The notes beneath the pieces are model-generated. The model had not been told where the DNA came from. It did not search any database and saw only the letters and a list, made by a program, of their open reading frames with translations. Positions 1-8,787 of a DNA stretch of 64,000 nt are shown here, in pieces (the first letter of the stretch is position 1; every line of letters begins with the position of its first letter). Source of the stretch: an uncultured Poribacteria bacterium (GTDB lineage Bacteria; Poribacteria; WGA-4E; WGA-3G); contig OY282383.1 in NCBI GenBank assembly GCA_958295855.1, forward strand, positions 1,184,481 through 1,248,480. Reading direction: 5' to 3'. Made by a program: the position numbers and the translations under genes.

Positions 1-1021
1 CCTTTGCCAATTGCGAACCGATGACAATACCGCCAACAACGCCGGCACAATAGATAACGAAAAATCGCGTCAGCAACACATAGAGGGGTATCAATTCTTT
101 GAGAATCAAACTCTGCATCAGTCTGACGGTGACAACCTCTGCAACCCCGCTTGCACCGGGGCTCGGCGCAAACAGCACGACAAAGTTTAGCATCAAGTTC
201 GTAATGCAGATTTCCCACAACGTTGCGTTTCCGTTGAGTGCTTTTAAGACTATGTAGCTGCCGACAATTCGTGCCCCAAGGAACCCACAAGTTAGGAGCA
301 AACTGAGCGCGCAAGTCCCTTTATAGTCTCGGATAAACATCCGGGTGAACGATTTGTGTTCATTAGTGAGTTGTTCTACTCTCAACGCAGCACGTTCTAG
401 GACAGGGGCGAGGCGGACGAACCTTCGCTGCGCATCGGCACAAAGCCACTGAAAAAAACGAAGAACGATTTCCGGCTTGAAAAGCAATAGCAGAAACACT
501 GCAAATACCAAGCCGAACATCAAAAAACTAAATAGACTTACCCATGTAGCCTCTTTCGGTAGAAAGGCGGGGTCCAGCCAGAGTATACCGCCTGTGCAGA
601 CAATTAACGTCGTTAAGGTTGAGAGGAAACAGATGATGCCTGTCGTCATTGAGCCAGACAGTGGCACACCTACCCGTGTAAAAATATAGAGGTGCCCAAC
701 CCCGCCGGTCTGGAACGGCGTAATACATGACACACAGAGCGTCGCCAAATTCGCGCGAAGGCTATCGCGGAATTTAATCTCTGGGGTGACTTTACGAATG
801 AAAATGTGGAAACGCAGTGCTCCGAACAGCCAATCCAGAAACATGCACAGGCACGCGCCCAGCAGCAGTTGGGCCCGCATCTCGAGAACAACCTGTTTTA
901 TATCTTGAGTCCCACCCCACAAAAAACTGAAGAATAGCCCTGCGAATGTACACAACACAAAGAAAACCGTACCGCGAATTCTGTTTTCACGGCTCAGGGA
1001 ACGCCTCAAGAATTCTTGCAT
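1..1021 (-). CDS. Flippase-like membrane protein (LPG synthase TM-domain family), 3' truncated by window edge
   Basis: Reading the minus strand from an ATG at 1021 gives an open frame of 340 codons that runs off the left edge, so the C-terminus is missing. The product is strongly hydrophobic with several predicted membrane segments. Near its end it carries the motif PSPGASGVAE, which matches the conserved PSPGGxGxxE loop of the lysylphosphatidylglycerol synthase transmembrane/flippase-like family (UPF0104, PF03706). Another family-like stretch, TPFQTGGVGHL, lies near residue 100. Members are inner-membrane proteins thought to move or modify lipids or lipid-linked substrates; the substrate cannot be told here. 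A GGAG-like ribosome site lies about 12 nt upstream of the ATG. The family assignment is fairly firm, the function open. Confidence 0.75.
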   Translation of the reverse strand, partial: MQEFLRRSLSRENRIRGTVFFVLCTFAGLFFSFLWGGTQDIKQVVLEMRAQLLLGACLCMFLDWLFGALRFHIFIRKVTPEIKFRDSLRANLATLCVSCITPFQTGGVGHLYIFTRVGVPLSGSMTTGIICFLSTLTTLIVCTGGILWLDPAFLPKEATWVSLFSFLMFGLVFAVFLLLLFKPEIVLRFFQWLCADAQRRFVRLAPVLERAALRVEQLTNEHKSFTRMFIRDYKGTCALSLLLTCGFLGARIVGSYIVLKALNGNATLWEICITNLMLNFVVLFAPSPGASGVAEVVTVRLMQSLILKELIPLYVLLTRFFVIYCAGVVGGIVIGSQLAK

Positions 1022-1138
1022 TAATAGCTAAATCTCCATTGTTGGGGCGGTAAGAAAATTTCCTGTAGGCGATGTTTCTAACAAGCAGAGGGCCTCGCGC
1101 ATGACAGAAAAATTACCGACTGCTATTCGTGTTCCGCT

Positions 1139-1984
1139 CTAGTCTGCAACAAGTGCCAGGGTTAGGCTAATATCCATCGGCATTGCAGAATGTGTCAATG
1201 CCCCGACAGAGATCAGGTCGACACCTGTTGCTGCGACAGCTTGCACCCGATCTAACGTAATCCCGCCGGAGGCTTCCGTCACTGCACGCTCACCCACCTC
1301 ATGCACAACACTCTGCATAATGCTGGTGGGCATGTTATCAAGGAGTAAGATGTCCGCGCCTGCTGCCAGTGCTTCGTCAACCTGCTCGAGGGTTTCAACT
1401 TCGACCTCAATCTTTGCTGTGTGTGGGACAGCCTGTCGTGCCCGCTGCACGGCGTTACCAATGCCACCAGCGGCGACGATGTGGTTATCCTTAATCAACA
1501 CGCCATCATAAAGTCCAAAGCGGTGATTGTGCCCCCCTCCAACCCGCACGGCGTATTTCTGAGCTGCCCGCCACCCTGCAGTTGTCTTCCGAGTATCCAC
1601 AATTTTGACATCATAGTCAGCAACGGCTTTGACAAATTGTGAGGTGAGGGTTGCTACTCCAGAGAGCCGTTGGAGAAAGTTGAGTGCAGTTCGCTCGCCG
1701 ATAAGAATGGATGTCGCGCCGCCTTGCACCTCAGCCAGCACTGTATCTGCCGCAACTGCGTCGCCATCGCTAACGAAGGCGCGAAAGCTGAGCGCGGAAT
1801 CCAACTTTGCAAAGAACCGTTCGGCGACAGGTAGCCCTGCGACGATGCCAGCACTCTTAGCATGGAGTGTGCCAATGCCCTGCTGCGCGGGCGGCACTGT
1901 CGCCTCGGTGGTAATATCGCCGATGCCGATGTCCTCTGCACAGGCGAGGTCGAATAGGGTGTCTAGTGACTGCAGATTTAGCAT
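1139..1984 (-). CDS. nadC: Nicotinate-nucleotide pyrophosphorylase (carboxylating)
   Basis: The 281-aa product is quinolinate phosphoribosyltransferase, which converts quinolinate and PRPP to nicotinate mononucleotide, CO2 and pyrophosphate in de novo NAD synthesis. Length is normal for the family. Diagnostic stretches are present in order: ERTALNFLQRLSG, DTRKTTAGWR, the GGGHNHRFGLYDGVLIKDNH substrate-binding region, EVEVETL, and ILLLDNM followed by EASGGI. It starts 25 nt after the stop of the sugar isomerase-like gene at 2010-2924 on the same strand, so the two are probably co-transcribed. No nadA or nadB is visible. GAGGAA about 12 nt upstream is a possible ribosome site. Confidence 0.95.
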   Translation of the reverse strand: MLNLQSLDTLFDLACAEDIGIGDITTEATVPPAQQGIGTLHAKSAGIVAGLPVAERFFAKLDSALSFRAFVSDGDAVAADTVLAEVQGGATSILIGERTALNFLQRLSGVATLTSQFVKAVADYDVKIVDTRKTTAGWRAAQKYAVRVGGGHNHRFGLYDGVLIKDNHIVAAGGIGNAVQRARQAVPHTAKIEVEVETLEQVDEALAAGADILLLDNMPTSIMQSVVHEVGERAVTEASGGITLDRVQAVAATGVDLISVGALTHSAMPMDISLTLALVAD

Positions 1985-2009
1985 GTATCGTCCGGTTTCC
2001 TCAGCGTTC

Positions 2010-2924
2010 CTAATACCTTTCTAAATAAGGGGTAAGGAACTTTTTCGCGTCTTCCGTCACCTCCCATGCGTCTGGCCAGAAACAGAGATCGATTGAGAAC
2101 CAATCACCGTCGTACCCTGTCTCCTCCATGATAACAGGAATGATTGCATCAAAGTCAAGCACCCCCTGTCCAAACGGCGCGTGCGTACTGGTATGTTCAT
2201 CGTGGAGCGTATTGTCCGAATCGATGAGGTGGAAGTGCCCGATTTGTCCTTTCAACTGATGAGCGAGGGCAATCACACCGTTCGCGCCAAGCGTTTCTTG
2301 TTCGCCGACTTGCCGTGAGCCGACGACAGCACACATGTGTGCATGGCACGTGTCAAACATCACCTTGAAATTGGGATGGTCGACGGCTTGGGGCATCGCA
2401 ATAATATCGCTCGGCTTGTTGAACATGAACCCCGGCTCAAACTCCCAGAGCATCAAGACACCGTGGTCTTCCGCCACTTGTGCGCACCGCCTCCACACGG
2501 AGACAATCCGGTCCCAGGCCTTTTGCCGGTCAACGCCCGGAATTTCTTCTTCCGCATCAGTTACGGTATCTACACGAATCGCAGGCGAACCTAAATCAAG
2601 GGCGAGTTGGAGGTTTTCCTTGAACAACTTGTAGTATTTATCGTCCTCTTGCGCCTCATCCGTAGCGGGCCCGGGGTGCGACCAGAAATCGGCTGCCAAC
2701 CCGGAAACTTCCAAGCCGTAATAGGCAATCAAGCCTTTGACAGCATCCCGGTCGCTTTTCATCGGGTAATCGTTGATGTCAATATGCGGTTTAAACGCGC
2801 CGATTTCAATGCCATCAAATTCAAGTTCGCTGAGGCGTTTGACAACATCGTCAAACGGGACAGGGTTATCTTCATAAGGGCCAAATGCATAAGCCCAACT
2901 TCCAATTGCCAATTTTTTTGCCAT
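2010..2924 (-). CDS. Sugar phosphate isomerase/epimerase-like TIM-barrel protein
   Basis: A 304-aa protein of the xylose isomerase-like TIM barrel superfamily (AP endonuclease family 2, PF01261). Strand-end motifs typical of the fold are present: FDGIEIG, SGLAADFW, MLWEFEPG, VMFDTCHAHM and GHFHLIDSDN, with acidic and histidine residues suited to a divalent-metal site. Such enzymes isomerise or epimerise sugars, inosols or hydroxypyruvate; the substrate cannot be assigned from sequence. It lies directly upstream of nadC in the same transcriptional direction (25-nt gap). An AAAGGG ribosome-site-like sequence precedes the ATG. This family is commonly expanded in bacteria rich in Gfo/Idh/MocA oxidoreductases, which also occur in this window. 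Confidence 0.8.
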   Translation of the reverse strand: MAKKLAIGSWAYAFGPYEDNPVPFDDVVKRLSELEFDGIEIGAFKPHIDINDYPMKSDRDAVKGLIAYYGLEVSGLAADFWSHPGPATDEAQEDDKYYKLFKENLQLALDLGSPAIRVDTVTDAEEEIPGVDRQKAWDRIVSVWRRCAQVAEDHGVLMLWEFEPGFMFNKPSDIIAMPQAVDHPNFKVMFDTCHAHMCAVVGSRQVGEQETLGANGVIALAHQLKGQIGHFHLIDSDNTLHDEHTSTHAPFGQGVLDFDAIIPVIMEETGYDGDWFSIDLCFWPDAWEVTEDAKKFLTPYLERY

Positions 2925-3089
2925 TTTTTTACCCTTTCACTTGTGAGTATAAAAGTCTCTGATGTCCGTGGCTCCCTGCGGATACAGGGCACCGCCCTTA
3001 CAAAACTAGGGCGTGCTTTGCCATAGTGCTTACGAGCCGTTATTGCAAAGCCGCTTGAGGGCTCCGTGGGTGCGATGAACGCATCAAAA

Positions 3090-4307
3090 CTACGGAACAC
3101 GGGAAATCAGCTGCTGAACAGCCGTTTCGATGTCAAGCGTTATCTGCTCTACCGTCTCTCTTTTCTGCGTCTTATAAGTGTTGTAAGACTCCAAGAGGTT
3201 TTTCGGTTCGCCAACTCGGACAGACGCAACTCGCGGCCCCCGCTTTTTTGATTCACCGAAAGCCTCTCTTTCCAATCGGACGATTACATCGAGAAAACGC
3301 TCCGGGGAACGTTCTTCAGCGACGTAGCCATCAGAAATCGCTATAAAATTAATCAACCGCTCCAGATCGGGATAGAATTGCTGGAATTTCTGGAGCAGTT
3401 CTTCATGTATCTTCCGCTCATACGCTGTCATCCCATCGATGTCTCTGTAGACTTCAGCATCGACCAGGTTTTTCAAAGCACGGACGCGGGTGAGGACATC
3501 AGCCTCGGAGTGAATGCCCATAATTTGCTCAGCGTGCGAAAGAATTTTCTCCTTTAGCCCCTGAATTTGCGCATCGAGCGACACGGTAGCATCCACCTTA
3601 AATTGATATTCATCTGCAAGCGTTAATAAAATTGCTATGCCGATGCGTCGCAATCGTTCGTACCGTTCCAGCGGCGTGTGCGCTGTAGGTGGGAGGACAT
3701 TCCGCTCTAATTCCGTGAGCGCAGTGTCAATTGCGTGCCACATGTCCTGTGGATAGCGATATTTGATACCGAGCGGCACAACGTAGAGCGGTTTGCTGAT
3801 GCCCGCCTTTTTCATATCGTCTAAAGCCCAGAAACAGAGCTGGGTAATGCCTCTCTCAAAGCGCATGACGGTGTCATTCTGCCTCGAAATTTCTCCTTCG
3901 GCGAAGATGACAAGCGGCCACTCGCCTTCGGATAGCAGCTGCCGGGTTGTCCGGAAAGCGTTTCGATCGGCGGTACCGCGCACAACCGAATACGCACCGA
4001 GCCGTTGCAACAGAAAGCTGCGGATACCACCGAAATGCCCCTTGTCGAAGGTTTCCCGAGCTGTCATGTAGTAATACGGCTGAGAGAGCCGTTTTGACAA
4101 GAGAAACATAACGGCAGGATCTGCGCGCGCCGCGTGGTTAGGAGCTAACACCGTAGGATAGCCATGCGTCGTTTCTAAACGTGCAATGGACTCTGCATCA
4201 ATCTCTAACGTTAGCTCCTTCAAGAGCCAGCGGCTGATAAACGGCACGAGGGCTTTCGCAACCTTAATCACAATTGCACTCGGTTTAGGGGGTTTGAAAT
4301 CTAGCAT
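3090..4307 (-). CDS. PlsC-type glycerolipid acyltransferase family protein
   Basis: A 405-aa protein, counted from the ATG at 4307, with an N-terminal acyltransferase domain. NHAARAD (H58-x4-D63) is the HX4D catalytic motif and FAEGEIS (E137-G138) corresponds to the FPEGxRS acceptor motif of 1-acylglycerol-3-phosphate acyltransferases. The C-terminal ~200 residues are helical and unassigned, which makes the protein longer than a plain PlsC (~240 aa). An in-frame GTG at 4331 would add eight residues but lies inside a palindromic repeat (GGCACACGGCGTGTG), so I prefer the ATG. Likely role: acyl transfer in membrane phospholipid synthesis at the inner membrane. Whether it acts on lysophosphatidate or another acceptor is unknown. 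Confidence 0.8.
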   Translation of the reverse strand: MLDFKPPKPSAIVIKVAKALVPFISRWLLKELTLEIDAESIARLETTHGYPTVLAPNHAARADPAVMFLLSKRLSQPYYYMTARETFDKGHFGGIRSFLLQRLGAYSVVRGTADRNAFRTTRQLLSEGEWPLVIFAEGEISRQNDTVMRFERGITQLCFWALDDMKKAGISKPLYVVPLGIKYRYPQDMWHAIDTALTELERNVLPPTAHTPLERYERLRRIGIAILLTLADEYQFKVDATVSLDAQIQGLKEKILSHAEQIMGIHSEADVLTRVRALKNLVDAEVYRDIDGMTAYERKIHEELLQKFQQFYPDLERLINFIAISDGYVAEERSPERFLDVIVRLEREAFGESKKRGPRVASVRVGEPKNLLESYNTYKTQKRETVEQITLDIETAVQQLISRVP

Positions 4308-4348
4308 GACTGCGTGTAGGTAACGGCACACGGCGTGTGTCTACTACC

Positions 4349-5455
4349 TTAAAGGCTCGGCGGGTAGCAACAGATAATCTCCATCGGCGTGTCCCCCGTG
4401 CTAACAATGTCATAGCCGGGTAAGCATCGCGGAATAAAAACGGATTTGCCCCGGCGGAGCGGCACATCTTCAAATGGACCGCGGAGTTCGCCTTCGCCGC
4501 CTAAAGTCACGAGGCAATAGAAGCCTTTCCCCGCGGGCATACTCAGCGTTGAGGCCACCGTCAAACGGGAACATCCGAAGAATTGTGATGCCGCCTCTGG
4601 CACAATACGTTCTTCGCGGCTGTCGCCTTCTGCCCTGACGAGTTCCGGTGTGCGCCGGATGTAGTTGTTGAGATAGTCCAATTCCAGTTTATCAAACTCG
4701 GCGGCATCCACTGCCAAATCCCAACCGAGCCCGAGGTGCCCATCTTCTCTACCGTACGGGAATCCCTCCCATTCAGCGAGGATGTTCCAATCGGTAGGCT
4801 CTTGTGGTTCAAGCACGCAGAGCCCTGTCCCGAGCGAATGGACAATCGGGGTGCGTAAGAAGTAAACCTCGCCTACCTTCGGTTCAACGACGTGCATGAG
4901 GCTTCGCAAGGTTTGCACATCTTGTGCCTCCATCAGGCGGCGGAATTCCGCTTTGTCTATCGCTTCCTTCCACCCTATCCATGCCTTCGCACCGGGGCGC
5001 GTGCCTATCAAGATCCATGCCTCATTTTTGCCGAAGGGTGAGTTGAGATGCGCTTGCGCAAAATCGGGATTTGGATGCCAGTGGATAGGGATATGTGCCC
5101 CTTCGCCAACATCAAAAATCTTGAGCAGCACGCCCAATTCAGTGCTATATTTGGCGACATGCGTGCTACCGAGTGTTTCCTCTGGAAACGCATCCAAGAG
5201 GGCTTTCAATAACACAACCTCACCGCTCGGGAGTTCTATACGGCTCAAACCTTTGTCGGGAGGATTATCTCTGCCGGGGGTGATTGCCCGATTTGTGGAG
5301 AAAATCCATTCTTCAGAGTAATAGTCGTCCTTCGGATGCGGTTCGCCCATAAACGCAGCGCGAAGTTTCCCACCATTGTAGAAGTGCAGGTAGGTGTTCG
5401 GGGCTAAGGCGATGGGCGCGGCTAACATTGACTTCAATTCGTTTTGTGATGCCAT
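4349..5455 (-). CDS. Class I mannose-6-phosphate isomerase-like cupin protein
   Basis: A 368-aa protein resembling type I phosphomannose isomerases, zinc cupins that interconvert mannose 6-phosphate and fructose 6-phosphate. Candidate metal ligands are visible: HWHPNP (H125, H127), GKNEAW (E145) and IVHSLG (H206). Spacing fits the ManA/class I pattern, though the protein is diverged and carries a second cupin-like region at its C-terminus. It ends 41 nt upstream of the acyltransferase ATG on the same strand, so co-transcription is possible. AAAGGAT precedes the ATG. The family is well supported; the exact sugar phosphate is inferred and could be another aldose or a sugar lacking phosphate. 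Confidence 0.75.
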   Translation of the reverse strand: MASQNELKSMLAAPIALAPNTYLHFYNGGKLRAAFMGEPHPKDDYYSEEWIFSTNRAITPGRDNPPDKGLSRIELPSGEVVLLKALLDAFPEETLGSTHVAKYSTELGVLLKIFDVGEGAHIPIHWHPNPDFAQAHLNSPFGKNEAWILIGTRPGAKAWIGWKEAIDKAEFRRLMEAQDVQTLRSLMHVVEPKVGEVYFLRTPIVHSLGTGLCVLEPQEPTDWNILAEWEGFPYGREDGHLGLGWDLAVDAAEFDKLELDYLNNYIRRTPELVRAEGDSREERIVPEAASQFFGCSRLTVASTLSMPAGKGFYCLVTLGGEGELRGPFEDVPLRRGKSVFIPRCLPGYDIVSTGDTPMEIICCYPPSL

Positions 5456-5519
5456 ATTGCTATCCTTTCTTTATCTTTAGAAGTTAAGTTTATCATTTTA
5501 CACAGAATTTTGTCAATCT

Positions 5520-5588
5520 ATTTCCAGCTCAAGGTTTCCTCGCCCTCGCGCTACGGGACGAGAGAAGCAGGTGGACACTGCGGCCCGC
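5520..5588. repeat. Dispersed repeat at the 3' end of R-M copy 1
   Basis: The stretch GAGAAGCAGGTGGACACTGC followed by GGCCCGC, abutting the stop codon at 5591, recurs just after the stops of copies 2 (about 8758-8784) and 3 (about 11946-11972). CTGCGGCC with the GTGCAG at the gene end could form a small hairpin, possibly helping to terminate transcription. This copy lacks most of the longer upstream part found at the other two sites. Confidence 0.6.
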
Positions 5589-5590
5589 GC

Positions 5591-8500
5591 CTACAGTGCA
5601 GGTAAATTCTTGACAATCTCCACCGTTTTTAGACTGACATTTATCACGCGGGCGATGAGCTCTACGATATACCGCGGCGCATCCGCACGATTCGGATCGT
5701 TCACAATCCCACTCCGCTTATCTACTTTGACGCAATATTGGTTCACTACCCACTCCAATGCAGAACGGGTCCCTAAGCGGTATTCATAAGCTTCCGCAGG
5801 GATGCCATCCAGCGTCAGGAAATCGTTGTAGACAAGCGACGTTTTGTCTTTCGACAGTTTCATCTTCTCCACGCGCCAATTGAGGAGCACGTCCGGGGTT
5901 TGGATGAACTTCAGTGTATCGTATTCGTCCTGGTCTTCGTAGTTGACGTGGAGGGATGCGAGTTGCGCCCCTGCTTCCGCAAAACCCCAGAAATCTTTGG
6001 CGAAGGGGATGTGGGGCAAATCACGCTTGAGGTTCACCTGATACCGTTCGCGATAATCGGGATGATGCAAGATGCCATAATTATAGTGGAAGATATCCCA
6101 CTTGCTGATGGTGTCATCTTGGTAGTGCGTGCGGAACTGCGCCAATGCCCACTCGGTGATGTTTTCGCGGCGATTTGTGCCATCCTCGTCGTAGGTGTAG
6201 AAGGGAAAGCATTGAGCACCACAAGCTGGGCCTACAACATGACAATCTGTTAATTGGTTGCTCATAAGAATCATGAAAGGTTTTTCAGATCCTTTATCCG
6301 TTAGACAAATCACCTGATTTTCCCTTTCGGTTTCCGGGGTCGGAAAGATAGACGGGAACACGCATATTCCATCTATCATGAATCTATCGAAGTAAAGCCG
6401 CGATGTTGTGAATGGCCGGTAGAGCGATTGTCGGATTTTAGTTTGTGCAAATTCTGCAGTTTTCCCTCCTTTCAGTTTCCGTTTTAAGGTAGAACTCCAC
6501 TTGATTTTCGCATCATCATACGCCACAAAATCATCAAGGTTTGCCTGCTTGTGTTTTCGTCTTTTCCACCTATCCACTTCCGTGTTGTAAGTGTCACTCA
6601 TCCGCTGCACGTTCTCAGCAAGTCCGTCTCGGTTGAAATTGTAAGCCCACGCATCGCGGCAGGTTTTTACCCCATTGCTATAGGTTTTGAAAATCACATC
6701 CACCGCCGCGCCTTTTCCTGCTTTTGCTGCTTTAGTTCCCATCGGGATAAAGGTGTCAAACTCGGCACGTAGCCCTTCGGTGAGCCATGTGTGTCGTGCA
6801 TCAGGTTGAAGCGGTTTCCATTCAATAGTGCCCACGTGTTGACGTTGGGTGAGAAAGTCAAACTTCTGTTTTTTGTTCCACAACTCATCGGTGCGATAGT
6901 AAAAGATGCGGGGTGTTTCCGCTTGATTTCCCTTTCTCTTCACAAACAGATTAATGCTTACGCCTACCGTGATGTCGAACACATTGGCATGAGAAACCTT
7001 CAATCCCTTCCGCATGTTCCCGCCCAAATCCAAAACATAAATCGCATCGCAATCTGCGGCGAGGTGCTTCCGCATCCCATCAAACGCCAAACCCTCGAGA
7101 AAACTGTTGTTTGTGACGAAGGCAACAACCCCCTCCTCGCCAATCCTGTCCAATGCCCATCGAATTGCCTTCACATAAGGGTCATAGAGTGCATTTTTAT
7201 TCGTGGCTTTGGAGTCGGCGGCGTAGGTGTCTGCAATACGTTTGTCCATTGCCGCGTATTTTCTATTCCTATTGTTGTCGTTCTCATTTGCCTGCCACGC
7301 ATTGTAGGGTGGATTGCCGATAACCACAAACATCGGTGTCTGCTTCTGTTTCTCAACGCGTTCGGTATTGGCGGGGGTGAATAGCTGCGTCTGCCGCGCT
7401 TCTGCCACCTCAAAGGTATCCACCAGACATAGTCCTTCAAACGGGGCGTACTGATTTGTGGCAGTGTAAAACTGCTGTTCAATGTTGAGGCTGGCGATAT
7501 AGTACGGCAGGAGCATGACTTCGTTGCACTGAAGTTCGGGCGGCACTGCGGTGTATTTTCGCTCCAATGAGATGGGGTCCAATTCCTGCATGAGCCGCAC
7601 GATGAAGTTGCCGGTGCCGACGAACGGATCGATGATGTGCACACCGGTATCGGACAACGAGCGGTTAAACTCGGTTTGTAGAATGTGCTCAACGCTTTTC
7701 ACCATGAAGTCCACAATTGGTTGAGGGGTATAGACGATGCCGTGTGTATCTGCCACATCCGCAGAGAATCCCTGAAAAAACTTCTCATAAAAGGTATTGA
7801 GGAAGTGCTGTTTTTGGGAGAAGTCTTTGCAGAACGCCGCTGCCTGCTCAATGGCGATGTAGAACCGGTCAAGCGGTTTGAGAAACGCGTCCCGGCTCAT
7901 CGCATGGCGCATGAGCGCGGTACTCACCTTTTCAATCTCACTGGCAATGATATTTCGGCTCGTAAAGTCCGAACGTTCAAAAACGGTGCGGAAGATGCGT
8001 TCGGTGAGGATATGCTGGATGAGCATCTCCTCGACTGCATCCTGTGACAGGGCTGGGTTAATCGCAGTGCGGCAGATTTGATAGAAATCGGCAAACGCGT
8101 TTTGAAACGCGACATCTGCTTTGTGCTGTTTGTCGATAAGTTCTTTCAGTTTACTTGCGAGTGCTGGCACATGTGCCCTGAAATCGGCGACGGCGGTGTG
8201 CCAATTGTCAAGCGCGGCTGGAACATAAGAAAACAGGTAGTGGAGCGCGGCAATCAGGCGTGCTGGCTCGGTGATGTCCAGGTCCAGTACGACTTGTCCG
8301 TTTTGGTACAAGATGGCGCGCTGTGGCGTTTGAAAGAAGGTGTTCTCAAGCGGATAGCCTGCGTCCCGTTTTTGCTGCACGGCTTTGAGGAGAGCATCGT
8401 GCATATCTTTCGCTTCCCAGTAGGCGAAGGGGAGGCCATACTCGTCGAGTATCACGCCGTCGAGGACGATGCGGTTTCCCTTGGGGGTGTGCATGGCATA

Positions 8501-8668
8501 TTGTGGGATAAGCGTCGCGTTTACTTGCTTTGCACAGGCGTTCAGCAGCGTATCAAAAGGTGAGCTGACTGCGCCTTCGTGTGTGGCATCGTACCGCTCG
8601 TATTGCTGCAAGGTCGCGTAATAGTCTCGGATTGCTTTGTGATTGGGTTTGAGAGTCAGTTGTGGCAT
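5591..8668 (-). CDS. Type ISP/IIG-like restriction-methyltransferase fusion, copy 1 (clade A)
   Basis: A 1,025-aa single-chain nuclease-methyltransferase. Residues 1-140 hold a PD-(D/E)xK-like nuclease: E31, then D70-GVILD and WEAKD (E85, K87). A helical coupler follows (~150-310). The adenine methyltransferase begins at GIVYTPQPIVDFM, with motif I at D347-PFVGTG and motif IV N452-PPY. The remaining ~450 residues include the probable target-recognition region, similar to the C-terminal specificity part of Type ISP enzymes. True ISP proteins such as LlaGI are ~1,570 aa with a SF2 helicase between nuclease and methylase; none is present here, so cleavage should not need ATP-driven translocation. 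This copy has the beta-type central segment (ELDPISLERKY) and a unique NPPYNAW in place of NPPYNAG. Confidence 0.85.
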   Translation of the reverse strand: MPQLTLKPNHKAIRDYYATLQQYERYDATHEGAVSSPFDTLLNACAKQVNATLIPQYAMHTPKGNRIVLDGVILDEYGLPFAYWEAKDMHDALLKAVQQKRDAGYPLENTFFQTPQRAILYQNGQVVLDLDITEPARLIAALHYLFSYVPAALDNWHTAVADFRAHVPALASKLKELIDKQHKADVAFQNAFADFYQICRTAINPALSQDAVEEMLIQHILTERIFRTVFERSDFTSRNIIASEIEKVSTALMRHAMSRDAFLKPLDRFYIAIEQAAAFCKDFSQKQHFLNTFYEKFFQGFSADVADTHGIVYTPQPIVDFMVKSVEHILQTEFNRSLSDTGVHIIDPFVGTGNFIVRLMQELDPISLERKYTAVPPELQCNEVMLLPYYIASLNIEQQFYTATNQYAPFEGLCLVDTFEVAEARQTQLFTPANTERVEKQKQTPMFVVIGNPPYNAWQANENDNNRNRKYAAMDKRIADTYAADSKATNKNALYDPYVKAIRWALDRIGEEGVVAFVTNNSFLEGLAFDGMRKHLAADCDAIYVLDLGGNMRKGLKVSHANVFDITVGVSINLFVKRKGNQAETPRIFYYRTDELWNKKQKFDFLTQRQHVGTIEWKPLQPDARHTWLTEGLRAEFDTFIPMGTKAAKAGKGAAVDVIFKTYSNGVKTCRDAWAYNFNRDGLAENVQRMSDTYNTEVDRWKRRKHKQANLDDFVAYDDAKIKWSSTLKRKLKGGKTAEFAQTKIRQSLYRPFTTSRLYFDRFMIDGICVFPSIFPTPETERENQVICLTDKGSEKPFMILMSNQLTDCHVVGPACGAQCFPFYTYDEDGTNRRENITEWALAQFRTHYQDDTISKWDIFHYNYGILHHPDYRERYQVNLKRDLPHIPFAKDFWGFAEAGAQLASLHVNYEDQDEYDTLKFIQTPDVLLNWRVEKMKLSKDKTSLVYNDFLTLDGIPAEAYEYRLGTRSALEWVVNQYCVKVDKRSGIVNDPNRADAPRYIVELIARVINVSLKTVEIVKNLPAL

Positions 8669-8674
8669 AGGAAT

Positions 8675-8703
8675 ATGATAGCATAGCAGGGAATATTAGT
8701 CAA
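8675..8703 (-). promoter_or_regulatory. Sigma70-like promoter of copy 1, predicted leaderless
   Basis: On the minus strand TTGACT (8698-8703) and TATCAT (8675-8680) are separated by 17 nt. The -10 box ends six nt before the ATG at 8668, so transcription would begin at or next to the start codon. No Shine-Dalgarno sequence is present, consistent with a leaderless mRNA. Confidence 0.65.
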
Positions 8704-8711
8704 GGGGGAAT

Positions 8712-8784
8712 TGACGCGCGGATATTAGGTTCTCGGGATTCGGGGAGCCCGCCTACGGGAGAAGCAGGTGGACACTGCGGCCCG
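8712..8784. repeat. Intergenic repeat between copies 1 and 2
   Basis: About 73 bp, running from GACGCGCGGATATTAGG to GCGGCCCGCC. It is repeated almost exactly at 11900-11972 between copies 2 and 3, and in shortened form at 5520-5588. It separates the promoter of one paralog from the stop codon of the next and probably duplicated together with the genes. Confidence 0.8.
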
Positions 8785-8787
8785 CCG

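Noticed and set aside
4308..4331. GTG start for the acyltransferase eight codons upstream
   Set aside because: It lies within a family 3-like palindrome and has no ribosome site; the ATG at 4307 begins the conserved-looking region.
5591..8668. BREX PglX or Type I HsdM assignment for the R-M fusions
   Set aside because: The N-terminal WEAKD nuclease-like motif, single-chain layout and lack of hsdS/hsdR or other brx genes fit Type ISP/IIG-like enzymes better.
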